From positions 1 to 17,667 of the forward strand of contig JAFAEH010000016.1 of NCBI GenBank assembly GCA_023424135.1: a DNA stretch of 17,667 nt, given 5' to 3'. The notes beneath the pieces were generated by a model, which saw nothing but the letters and a program-made list of their open reading frames with translations, was not told where the DNA came from and made no database searches. Of this stretch, positions 5,878 to 11,920 are shown piece by piece (position 1 is the first letter of the stretch; the number at the start of each line of letters is the position of its first letter). The stretch comes from Actinomycetes bacterium (GTDB lineage: Bacteria; Actinomycetota; Actinomycetes; Actinomycetales; Cellulomonadaceae). A program made the position numbers and the translations under genes.

Positions 5878-7200
5878 GTGAGCGAGCACCGCTTCGGCTT
5901 CCGCACCCGCGCGCTGCACGCCGGGGGCATCCCCGACGCCACCACGGGCGCACGCGCCGTGCCGATCTACCAGACGACGTCGTTCGTCTTCGACGACACG
6001 GCCGACGCCGCGAACCTGTTCGCGCTGCAGAAGTACGGGAACATCTACTCCCGCATCGGCAACCCCACCGTCGCGGCCTTCGAGGAGCGCATCGCGTCGC
6101 TCGAGGGTGGCATCGGCGCGGTCGCCACCGCCTCGGGCATGGCCGCCGAGTTCCTCGTCTTCGCGGCGCTCGCGGGCGCGGGCGACCACATCGTGGCGTC
6201 CGCGCAGCTCTACGGCGGGACGGTCACGCAGCTCGACGTGACGCTGCGGCGGTTCGGCGTCGAGACGACGTTCGTGCCCGGGACGGACCCGGCGGACTAC
6301 GCGGCGGCGATCCGCCCGGAGACGAAGGCCGTCTACACGGAGGTCGTCGCGAACCCGTCCGGCGAGATCGCGGACCTCGCCGGGCTGGCCGACGTCGCGC
6401 ACGCGGCGGGCGTGCCGCTCGTCGTCGACTCGACCCTGTCGACGCCGTACCTGGTGCGACCCCTCGAGCACGGTGCGGACATCGTCATCCACTCGGCGAC
6501 CAAGTTCCTCGGCGGGCACGGCACGACCCTCGGCGGCGTCGTCGTGGAGTCGGGCCGCTTCGACTGGGGCAACGGCCGCTTCCCGACCATGACCGAGCCC
6601 GTCGCGTCCTACGGCGGGGTGCGCTGGTGGGAGAACTTCGGCGAGTACGGGTTCCTCACCAAGCTGCGCTCCGAGCAGCTGCGCGACATCGGCCCCGCAC
6701 TGTCCCCGCAGTCCGCGTTCCAGCTGCTGCAGGGCGTCGAGACGCTTCCCCAGCGGCTCGACGCGCACCTGGCCAACGCGCGCGAGGTCGCGACGTGGCT
6801 CGAGTCCGACCCGCGGATCACCCGCGTCCTGTGGGCCGGGCTGGAGTCGCACCCGCACCACGAGCGTGCACGGCAGTACCTGCCGCTGGGACCCGGGTCG
6901 GTGTTCGCGTTCCGCCTGGCGCCCGCCGGGGACGTCGCCGGCCGCGAGGTGGGCCGCCGGTTCATCGAGTCCCTGCAGCTCGCGAGCCACCTCGCGAACG
7001 TCGGCGACGCGCGCACGCTCGTCATCCACCCCGGGTCGACGACGCACCAGCAGCTGTCCGCCGAGCAGCTCGAGGCCGCGGGCGTCCCCGAGGACCTGGT
7101 GCGCATCAGCGTCGGCATCGAGGACCCGCAGGACATCCTGTGGGACCTCGACCAGGCCCTGACCGCCGCGACCGGCACCACGCGGGAGGACGCACGATGA
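5878..7200 (+). CDS. metY: O-acetylhomoserine sulfhydrylase (O-acetylhomoserine aminocarboxypropyltransferase)
   Basis: A 440-residue PLP enzyme of the Cys/Met metabolism family, normal length for MetY. It converts O-acetylhomoserine plus sulfide to homocysteine and acetate in the cytoplasm. The PLP lysine is Lys209 in SATKFLGGHG. Other family motifs are YSRIGNPT (57-64, phosphate contact from the neighbouring subunit), ATASGMAA (83-90), the Asp in VVDSTLSTPY (182-191), the HPGSTTHQQL loop (384-393) and the carboxylate-binding Arg409 in VRISVGIED. The GTG start has AGGAG at 5869-5873. It lies 16 nt after the ligase stop and overlaps the next gene by ATGA. It has no cysteine and only three Met, matching sulfur-starvation expression. 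Partner metX is not in the window. Confidence 0.93.
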   Translation: MSEHRFGFRTRALHAGGIPDATTGARAVPIYQTTSFVFDDTADAANLFALQKYGNIYSRIGNPTVAAFEERIASLEGGIGAVATASGMAAEFLVFAALAGAGDHIVASAQLYGGTVTQLDVTLRRFGVETTFVPGTDPADYAAAIRPETKAVYTEVVANPSGEIADLAGLADVAHAAGVPLVVDSTLSTPYLVRPLEHGADIVIHSATKFLGGHGTTLGGVVVESGRFDWGNGRFPTMTEPVASYGGVRWWENFGEYGFLTKLRSEQLRDIGPALSPQSAFQLLQGVETLPQRLDAHLANAREVATWLESDPRITRVLWAGLESHPHHERARQYLPLGPGSVFAFRLAPAGDVAGREVGRRFIESLQLASHLANVGDARTLVIHPGSTTHQQLSAEQLEAAGVPEDLVRISVGIEDPQDILWDLDQALTAATGTTREDAR

Positions 7201-7682
7201 GCGCACGTACCTGGCAGGGCCCGTCCGCACCGCAGCGCCTGTCGATCCTGCGCAGGACGCGCTCGATCGCGATCGTCGGCGCGTCGAGCAACCCCGCGCG
7301 GGCGTCCTCCTTCGTGGCGACGTACCTGCTGTCGTCCTCGCCGTACGACGTGTACTTCGTCAACCCCCGCGCCGAGGAGATCCTCGGGCGACCCGTGTAC
7401 CCGTCGCTCGACGCGCTGCCCGTCGTCCCGGACCTCGTCGACGTGTTCCGCCGCCACGACGACCTGCCGACGGTCCTCGACGAGACCCTCGCGGTCGGTG
7501 CCCGCACCCTGTGGCTGCAGCTCGGGTCGTGGCACGAGGACGTCGCGCGCCGGGCCGAGGTCGCCGGCCTGGACGTCGTCATGGACCGGTGCGTGAAGAT
7601 CGAGCACGCCCGGTTCCACGGCGGCCTGCACCTGGCGGGGTTCGACACCGGGGTGATCTCCTCGCGGCGCGCGCTGGGCTGA
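7197..7682 (+). CDS. Small CoA-binding domain protein (YccU type)
   Basis: A 161-residue single-domain Rossmann-fold protein of the CoA_binding_2/YccU family. The nucleotide/CoA loop is IAIVGASSNPARAS (24-37), and the conserved C-terminal stretch is VVMDRCVKIEHARF (127-140) with Cys132. No catalytic domain is attached. The start overlaps the metY stop in ATGA (7197-7200), so translation is coupled and the protein likely serves the same pathway. The biochemical role of this family is not well defined. Possibilities here are CoA or CoA-thiol binding linked to the adjacent ligase and sulfhydrylase. It is the last gene of the operon and faces a convergent gene 57 nt away. Confidence 0.85.
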   Translation: MSARTWQGPSAPQRLSILRRTRSIAIVGASSNPARASSFVATYLLSSSPYDVYFVNPRAEEILGRPVYPSLDALPVVPDLVDVFRRHDDLPTVLDETLAVGARTLWLQLGSWHEDVARRAEVAGLDVVMDRCVKIEHARFHGGLHLAGFDTGVISSRRALG

Positions 7683-7685
7683 CGG

Positions 7686-7704
7686 GCTCGTCGGGCCGAC
7701 GAGC
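7686..7704. terminator. Hairpin at the convergent junction, candidate bidirectional terminator
   Basis: GCTCGTCG (7686-7693) pairs perfectly with CGACGAGC (7697-7704), with a 3-nt loop. It starts three bases after the stop of the CoA-binding gene and lies between convergent genes. There is no T-run on either side, as is usual in such GC-rich genomes. Confidence 0.55.
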
Positions 7705-7737
7705 GCGTCGGGCTGGCGGGCGCGTCGGGCTGGCGGG
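7704..7737. repeat. 17-bp perfect tandem duplication
   Basis: The 17-mer CGCGTCGGGCTGGCGGG occurs twice head to tail, at 7704-7720 and 7721-7737, in the gap between the convergent CoA-binding and alkyltransferase-like genes. A related partial copy (GCTCGTCGGGC) precedes it. The second copy ends 2 nt before the minus-strand stop codon. It looks like replication slippage, with possible strain-to-strain copy variation. Confidence 0.8.
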
Positions 7738-7739
7738 CG

Positions 7740-8087
7740 TCAGTCCGCGGGGAACCAGACCGCGTCCCGGACCCGCACCCGCGATCCGTCGGCCGTCAGC
7801 GGTGCCCCCTCGTCGCGCAGGTGCGTCAGGGCACGCGCGGCGTGGTGGGCGGGCGGCTGCCCGGACGCGTTCACCACGCGCCACCAGGGCACGTCCCCGC
7901 CCGTCGCCATCGCACGCCCGACCTGACGCGGCCCGCCGCGGGGCGCACGCCCCGCCGCGACGGCACGGTCCGCGAGCACCTCGGCGACCAGCCCGTAGGT
8001 CATGACACGTCCCGGTGGGATCGTCGCGACGAGGTCGTGCACGTCGGCCACGTAGTCGTCGTGCCGGGGGTCACGCACGCGCGTCAT
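7740..8087 (-). CDS. Alkyltransferase-like (ATL) DNA-binding protein, MGMT family without acceptor cysteine
   Basis: A 115-residue single-domain protein of the C-terminal O6-alkylguanine-DNA alkyltransferase fold. The hallmark PCHRV is replaced by PWWRV (67-71), so the alkyl-accepting Cys is Trp68 and the protein should bind but not repair alkylated guanine. Retained features are the nucleotide-flipping Tyr31 in VMTYGLVAEVL and the Arg finger region PRQVGRAM (Arg54). Known ATL proteins flag bulky O6-alkylguanine lesions for nucleotide excision repair, which is the likely role. The ATG start (8085-8087) overlaps the stop of the upstream phosphatase gene by ATGA, so the two are co-translated. 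Its C-terminus is at the convergent junction with the sulfur operon. Confidence 0.88.
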   Translation of the reverse strand: MTRVRDPRHDDYVADVHDLVATIPPGRVMTYGLVAEVLADRAVAAGRAPRGGPRQVGRAMATGGDVPWWRVVNASGQPPAHHAARALTHLRDEGAPLTADGSRVRVRDAVWFPAD

Positions 8088-9178
8088 AGCCGCCGCACGA
8101 CGACGACCGCGCGGTCGTCGTCGTCCGCCGCACGCACGCCCGCCAGGACGTCGCCCGCCGTGCCGGGCGCGGCCGCGACGGTGGACTCGACGACCCCGAG
8201 GAGCCGGTCGATGCCCTGGTCGACGTCGCGCCCCGGCGCCTCGACGAGCCCGTCGGTGTACAGCACGACGGCATCGCCGGGCCCGAGCACACCGGCGACG
8301 TGGCCGGGCGTCATCGTGTCGAGGACCCCCAGCGCGACACCCTCGCCGACGGGCAGCGCGTCGACCCGCCCCGACCCCGCGTGCAGCACCGCGGGCGGCG
8401 GGTGACCGGCGACGGCCACCCGGTAGCGGCCGTTGTGCAGGTCGACGGCGAGGTGCACGGCCGTCGCGAACCCCTCGTCCCAGGACTGCCCCAGCAGGTA
8501 CGCGTTCGCCGCGGGCAGGAACCGGTGCGCCGGTACCGCACCGAGCAGCCCGCCGAGCGCGCCCTGGAGCTGCAGCGCACGCACGCCCGCCGCCTGTCCC
8601 TTGCCGGACACGTCGACCAGCACCACCTCGAACAGGTTCCCCGAGCGACGAGCGACCAGGAAGTCCCCCGAGAACGCCGCACCGTGCGCGGAGCGGACGT
8701 CCGCGTCGGCCTGCCACCCGGGCGGCAGGGCCGGCAGGCGTCCGCCGACCGCGAGCCGGTCGCGCAGGTCGACGAGCATGAGGGCCCCGGGCGCGCCCTG
8801 CAGGCCGAGACGTTCCCGCTCGTGCCCGAACACGAGCACCGCACCGCATGCCAGGAGCAGGACCAGGAGCGGGCCGGGAGTCACCGGAAGAGAACGGAGC
8901 GGGAGGACCGCGGCCGTCAGCACGACGACCAGCGCGACGAGCACGACCAGCGGGCGCCACCGCAGCACGAGCACCCCGACGAGCAGCACCAGGATGAAGC
9001 CCGCAGGGTGGAACCACTCCGGGAGCATCACCGCACCCACCCCGTACCCGACGGCGAGGCCGGACAGCACCAGGAGCACCCCCGGCTGCGGCCCGGACGC
9101 CCAGCCGGCGACCAGCCACCACACGTGCCGGCCGAACCCGGCACCCGGTCGGGGGTCCACCCCCTGAGCGTGGCACAC
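8084..9178 (-). CDS. Membrane-anchored SpoIIE/PP2C-type serine phosphatase
   Basis: A 364-residue protein. The N-terminal 120 residues hold about four to five hydrophobic segments (approximately 19-50, 60-72, 76-94 and 102-118). A cytoplasmic PP2C SpoIIE domain follows, with metal-binding SGDFL (170-174, Asp172), DVSGKGQAAG (189-198, Asp189), GHPPP (259-263), YTDGLVE (307-313, Asp309) and a late acidic DDDD (352-355). Relatives such as RsbU/SpoIIE dephosphorylate anti-anti-sigma factors. No RsbV/RsbW-like gene is in the window, so the target is unknown. The sensor is probably the membrane part itself, as no GAF or PAS domain is visible. The start is uncertain: GTG at 9176-9178 gives the longest frame without a clear ribosome site, and GTG at 9158-9160 is an alternative. 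It overlaps the alkyltransferase-like gene. Confidence 0.85.
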   Translation of the reverse strand: MCHAQGVDPRPGAGFGRHVWWLVAGWASGPQPGVLLVLSGLAVGYGVGAVMLPEWFHPAGFILVLLVGVLVLRWRPLVVLVALVVVLTAAVLPLRSLPVTPGPLLVLLLACGAVLVFGHERERLGLQGAPGALMLVDLRDRLAVGGRLPALPPGWQADADVRSAHGAAFSGDFLVARRSGNLFEVVLVDVSGKGQAAGVRALQLQGALGGLLGAVPAHRFLPAANAYLLGQSWDEGFATAVHLAVDLHNGRYRVAVAGHPPPAVLHAGSGRVDALPVGEGVALGVLDTMTPGHVAGVLGPGDAVVLYTDGLVEAPGRDVDQGIDRLLGVVESTVAAAPGTAGDVLAGVRAADDDDRAVVVVRRL

Positions 9179-9254
9179 GACGGGCGTACCGGGCGTACCG
9201 GTCCACCGGGCAATAGCTGTGCGCGCGCGCCGCCCGCACGCCCATCATGGGGTC

Positions 9255-10502
9255 ATGAGCCCCCTGCCTGACGGGTACCGCACCGTCGCCGTCCCGCCCG
9301 AGCGCATCGCCGACTTCCGCACGACCGACGAGCTCGCGTTCGCCGCCTCCCCCGACCCCGAGGTCGACAAGGTCGTGCCGTTCGCGATCCCCGCCGACCG
9401 CCTGACGGCCGTCGAGGCCGCCGACGGGACCTACGCGGCGGTGCACGGGTCGTACGCGTTCACGATGCCGGTGCCGGGTGGGCAGGTCGCCTGCTCGGGG
9501 CTGACGTGGGTCGGTGTGCGGCCCGACGAGCGGCGCCGCGGGCTGCTGACGTCCATGATCCGCACGCACGTCGACCGTTCCCTGGGGCGCGGTGAACCGG
9601 TCTCCGCCCTGTTCGCCGCCGAGACGGCGATCTACGGCCGGTTCGGGTACGGCAGCGCCACCGACGACGTCCGGCTCACGCTCCCCCGCGGCGCGGCGCT
9701 GCGTCCGGTCGCCGGCAGCGACGACCTCACGGTGCGGCTCGAGCGGATCGACCCGGCGCGTCACACGGGGCTCGTCGAGGACCTGCACGTGCGCGCGGGC
9801 GCCGGACGACCGGGCTGGATGCCGCGCGCGACGCCCGAGCTGGCCGCGCGCACGGTCGTCGACCCGCCCGCGTGGCGGCACGGGTTCGAGCCGCTGCTGC
9901 TGGCGACCGTCCTGCGCGGCGACGAGGTGCGCGCCCTCGCGGTGCTGGCCCGCAAGGACTCGTGGGGCGAGGCCGGCCCCGACTACACGGTGCGGGTGCG
10001 CCAGGCGTCCGCGCTCGACGCCGCCGCGACGCACCGGCTGTGGACGTTCCTGCTGGACCTCGACCTCACGTCGACGGTCGAGACGCCCATGCTCCCGGTC
10101 GACGACCCGCTGCTGCACCTGCTGGTCGACCCCCGCCGGGCGAAGCGGCGGCTCGCCGACAACCTGTGGGTGCGTCTGCTGGACGTGCCGACCGCGCTCA
10201 CGGCGCGCCGGTACGCCGGTCCCCTCGACGTCGTGCTCGACGTGGGCGACACGCTGGTGCCGGACAACGCGGGGCGCTGGCGGCTCGTCGTCGACGACGC
10301 CGGGGACGTCGAGGTCACGCGCACCGACGCCGACGGCGACGTCCGGCTCGACGTGCGCGAGCTCGGTGCGCTGTACCTCGGCGGCCGGTCCGCGACGGCG
10401 CTCGGGTCCGCGGGACTCCTGCACGGGTCGCGGGGCCACCTCGACCGGGTCACCGCAGCGTTCGCGTCACCTCTCGCCCCTGTGTGCCCCTGGCTCTTCT
10501 GA
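9255..10502 (+). CDS. Eis-like GNAT N-acetyltransferase
   Basis: A 415-residue protein with the layout of the mycobacterial Eis family: an N-terminal GNAT domain, a second degenerate GNAT domain and a C-terminal sterol-carrier-protein-like region. The acetyl-CoA loop is VGVRPDERRRGLL (86-98). The general-acid Tyr of Eis matches Tyr127 in AIYGRFGYG (125-133). The protein ends in Phe (CPWLF), matching the C-terminal carboxylate used as catalytic base in Eis. Eis proteins acetylate amines, including aminoglycosides and peptides, at several positions; the natural substrate here is unknown. The ATG at 9255 is preferred to the GTG at 9219, as the extension is His/Arg-rich and unlike the family. It diverges from the phosphatase gene with only 76 nt between. 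Confidence 0.85.
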   Translation: MSPLPDGYRTVAVPPERIADFRTTDELAFAASPDPEVDKVVPFAIPADRLTAVEAADGTYAAVHGSYAFTMPVPGGQVACSGLTWVGVRPDERRRGLLTSMIRTHVDRSLGRGEPVSALFAAETAIYGRFGYGSATDDVRLTLPRGAALRPVAGSDDLTVRLERIDPARHTGLVEDLHVRAGAGRPGWMPRATPELAARTVVDPPAWRHGFEPLLLATVLRGDEVRALAVLARKDSWGEAGPDYTVRVRQASALDAAATHRLWTFLLDLDLTSTVETPMLPVDDPLLHLLVDPRRAKRRLADNLWVRLLDVPTALTARRYAGPLDVVLDVGDTLVPDNAGRWRLVVDDAGDVEVTRTDADGDVRLDVRELGALYLGGRSATALGSAGLLHGSRGHLDRVTAAFASPLAPVCPWLF

Positions 10503-10540
10503 CGCACGTGCCGGAACCGGACGCTGCGCCGGTCCGTGCG
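10503..10540 (+). terminator. Interrupted hairpin directly after the acetyltransferase stop
   Basis: CGCACG (10503-10508) pairs with CGTGCG (10535-10540), and ACCGG (10516-10520) pairs with CCGGT (10529-10533) inside it. It starts at the first base after TGA. There is no T-run. Its placement suggests a transcript 3' end. Confidence 0.4.
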
Positions 10541-10677
10541 CCACCCCGGGTCGGCCGCGCCTGCCCGCAGCTCGTGAGCCGATCGATCCGGTACCCGTGG
10601 CGCAGGCCCCGGCCGACGTGCCCGGCGACGAATGCGCCGACCCGCGCGGGCGTCCCGTCCACGGACGAACGAGCCGC

Positions 10678-10683
10678 TACCCT
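10678..10683 (+). promoter_or_regulatory. -10 box of a probable leaderless transcript
   Basis: TACCCT lies six bases upstream of the GTG start at 10690, the spacing expected if transcription begins at or next to the start codon. No Shine-Dalgarno is present, and no clear -35 box is seen. Leaderless genes with this TAnnnT spacing are common in actinobacteria. Confidence 0.5.
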
Positions 10684-10689
10684 CGGGCC

Positions 10690-11205
10690 GTGCCCTTCGA
10701 GGACGAGATCGCCGCACTCGCGGCGCAGAAGCGCGAACGTGAGCAGCAGCGCGAACGCCGCGAGCGTCAGCAGCGCGCCGCCACCCGTGAGACCGTCACC
10801 GGCTTCATCCGCCTGCTGCTCGCGCACGGCTACGCGCCCGTGCCGATCTTCGCGGAAGGCGGCTACCGCCGCGCCATCGTCCTCTGGGACGTGCAGCACT
10901 TCGAGCAGGCAGGAGTGGGCTGGCACCTGACCGTCCCCGGCGATGGCGGGAACAGCTCCCTGGTCGTCGCCGAGTCCGGGGCGATCGCCACGCTCGGCTT
11001 CCTCATCGGTCCGGGCGCCGGCCGGCACGAGCCCATCAGCAGCAGCGGTACCCGGTACAAGGGCCTGCCTCGCAGCGGGGGCTACATCCGCGTGCACGGA
11101 CGCGTCGCCGAGGGCGTCCTGAGCTCCGACGAGGAGCGCGCCGTGAAGGACGCAGCGGTCAGAGTCGTCCGGGGCGCCACGCAGCAGACACCCGGGAGTG
11201 CCTGA
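10690..11205 (+). CDS. Unrecognised 171-aa cytoplasmic protein with charged N-terminal helix
   Basis: I do not recognise a family. The protein opens with a long, highly charged Glu/Arg/Gln segment (about residues 4-37, rich in RERR and QQR runs) likely to form a helix or coiled coil. A compact domain follows, with alternating hydrophobic strands around IVLWDVQHF, WHLTVPG and SLVVAESGAIATLGFLIG, and a final charged helix. There is no signal peptide, membrane segment or cysteine. The GTG start at 10690 is chosen because the upstream frame is non-coding-looking, a TACCCT box sits six bases before it, and the protein begins sensibly with PFEDEIAAL. It stands alone between the acetyltransferase and the convergent rpiB. 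The evidence for a real gene is coding character and promoter placement only. Confidence 0.7.
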   Translation: MPFEDEIAALAAQKREREQQRERRERQQRAATRETVTGFIRLLLAHGYAPVPIFAEGGYRRAIVLWDVQHFEQAGVGWHLTVPGDGGNSSLVVAESGAIATLGFLIGPGAGRHEPISSSGTRYKGLPRSGGYIRVHGRVAEGVLSSDEERAVKDAAVRVVRGATQQTPGSA

Positions 11206-11354
11206 CGGCTCGAACGGTCCGCCCCTGAGGTCTTCTGCCGGTCCGCCTGCGTGCTGACGGAACCTCGCCCGTCGTGACTGCGGCTGATCGTCGACCTGCG
11301 GCGACATCTGCGCACGCCCACCGGCACGGTACCCGCGACTGCTCGACGACAAGC

Positions 11355-11387
11355 GTGCGGCAAGGCCCGCCCGAGTCCCTGCCGCAC
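11355..11387 (-). terminator. Hairpin downstream of rpiB
   Basis: GTGCGGCA (11355-11362) and TGCCGCAC (11380-11387) form a perfect 8-bp stem with a 17-nt loop, starting 8 nt past the rpiB stop on the minus strand. The remainder of the gap 11206-11354, between the hypothetical gene and rpiB, shows no other structure or ORF that I can support. Confidence 0.45.
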
Positions 11388-11395
11388 CGCACAGA

Positions 11396-11848
11396 TCAGT
11401 CCCGCGACGCCTCGTACGCGGCGAGCTGGTCGATGCGACGCTGGTGGCGCGGGTCCCCGCTGAACGGCTCGGCGACGAACGCGTCGACCAGCGCGAGCGC
11501 CTCGTCGACCGGGTGCTGGCGTGCGCCGATCGCGACGACGTTCGCGTCGTTGTGCTGACGGCCGAGGCGCGCGGTGTCGAGGTTCCACGCGAGCGCGGCA
11601 CGCACACCCGTGACCTTGTTCGCGGCGATCTGCTCACCGTTGCCGGACCCGCCGATCACGACGCCCAGCGAGCCCGGGTCGGCCACCACGGCCTCGCCCG
11701 CGGCGAAGCAGAACGACGGGTAGTCGTCCTGTGCGTCGTACTCGAACGCCCCGTGGTCGACGACCTCGTGGTCGGCGGCCCGCAGGTGCTCGACGAGCGC
11801 GACCTTGAGCTCGTACCCGGCGTGGTCAGCGGCGACGTGGATGCGCAT
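11396..11848 (-). CDS. rpiB: Ribose-5-phosphate isomerase B
   Basis: A 150-residue RpiB/LacAB-family enzyme interconverting ribose 5-phosphate and ribulose 5-phosphate in the non-oxidative pentose phosphate pathway. It starts MRIHVAADHAGYE, with the substrate-binding Asp8/His9. The anion-hole loop GGSGNGEQIAANK (66-78) carries Glu72 where the E. coli enzyme has a catalytic Cys; this Glu is the actinobacterial (mycobacterial-type) active-site base. His99 in GRQHND is the ring-opening candidate. The start at 11848 is fixed by the canonical N-terminus. A purine-rich CAGGAT lies six bases upstream and could be a ribosome site or a leaderless -10 box. It diverges from the M13 peptidase gene with 72 nt between. 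Confidence 0.94.
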   Translation of the reverse strand: MRIHVAADHAGYELKVALVEHLRAADHEVVDHGAFEYDAQDDYPSFCFAAGEAVVADPGSLGVVIGGSGNGEQIAANKVTGVRAALAWNLDTARLGRQHNDANVVAIGARQHPVDEALALVDAFVAEPFSGDPRHQRRIDQLAAYEASRD

Positions 11849-11881
11849 GTGCCCATCCTGCCGCAGTTCGGCGGCCCCGCC

Positions 11882-11896
11882 GGACGTGGGACGTCC
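11882..11896. promoter_or_regulatory. Perfect palindrome in the rpiB/M13 divergent promoter region
   Basis: GGACGT (11882-11887) and ACGTCC (11891-11896) are a perfect 6+3+6 inverted repeat. It covers the place where a -35 box for the M13 gene would fall. It is a candidate operator for one or both divergent genes; no known regulator motif is recognised. Confidence 0.35.
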
Positions 11897-11907
11897 CCGC
11901 GCGTCCG

Positions 11908-11913
11908 TAGGCT
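11908..11913 (+). promoter_or_regulatory. -10 box of a probable leaderless M13 peptidase transcript
   Basis: TAGGCT lies seven bases before the ATG at 11921, and no Shine-Dalgarno is visible. This is the same arrangement as at the GTG at 10690, so transcription likely starts at or beside the ATG. Confidence 0.5.
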
Positions 11914-11920
11914 GTCGCGC

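Noticed and set aside
3483..5945. Long antisense open frame (about 820 codons) opposite the ligase and permease
   Set aside because: A shadow frame typical of very GC-rich DNA; the composition is Arg/Gly/Asp/Val-rich without recognisable domains, while the plus strand carries clear enzymes.
7704..7737. CRISPR-like array
   Set aside because: Two adjacent 17-mers without spacers; a tandem duplication, not an array.
8088..10439. Upstream in-frame extension of the alkyltransferase-like gene to nearly 900 codons
   Set aside because: It runs antisense to the acetyltransferase and through the phosphatase in another frame; the real start is the ATG overlapping the phosphatase stop.
11866..11875. 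Ten bases (GTTCGGCGGC) shared between the rpiB/M13 gap and the pepN-upstream repeat arm at 15229-15238
   Set aside because: Short, nearly all G/C, without the partner arms; similar strings occur inside genes, so chance is likely.
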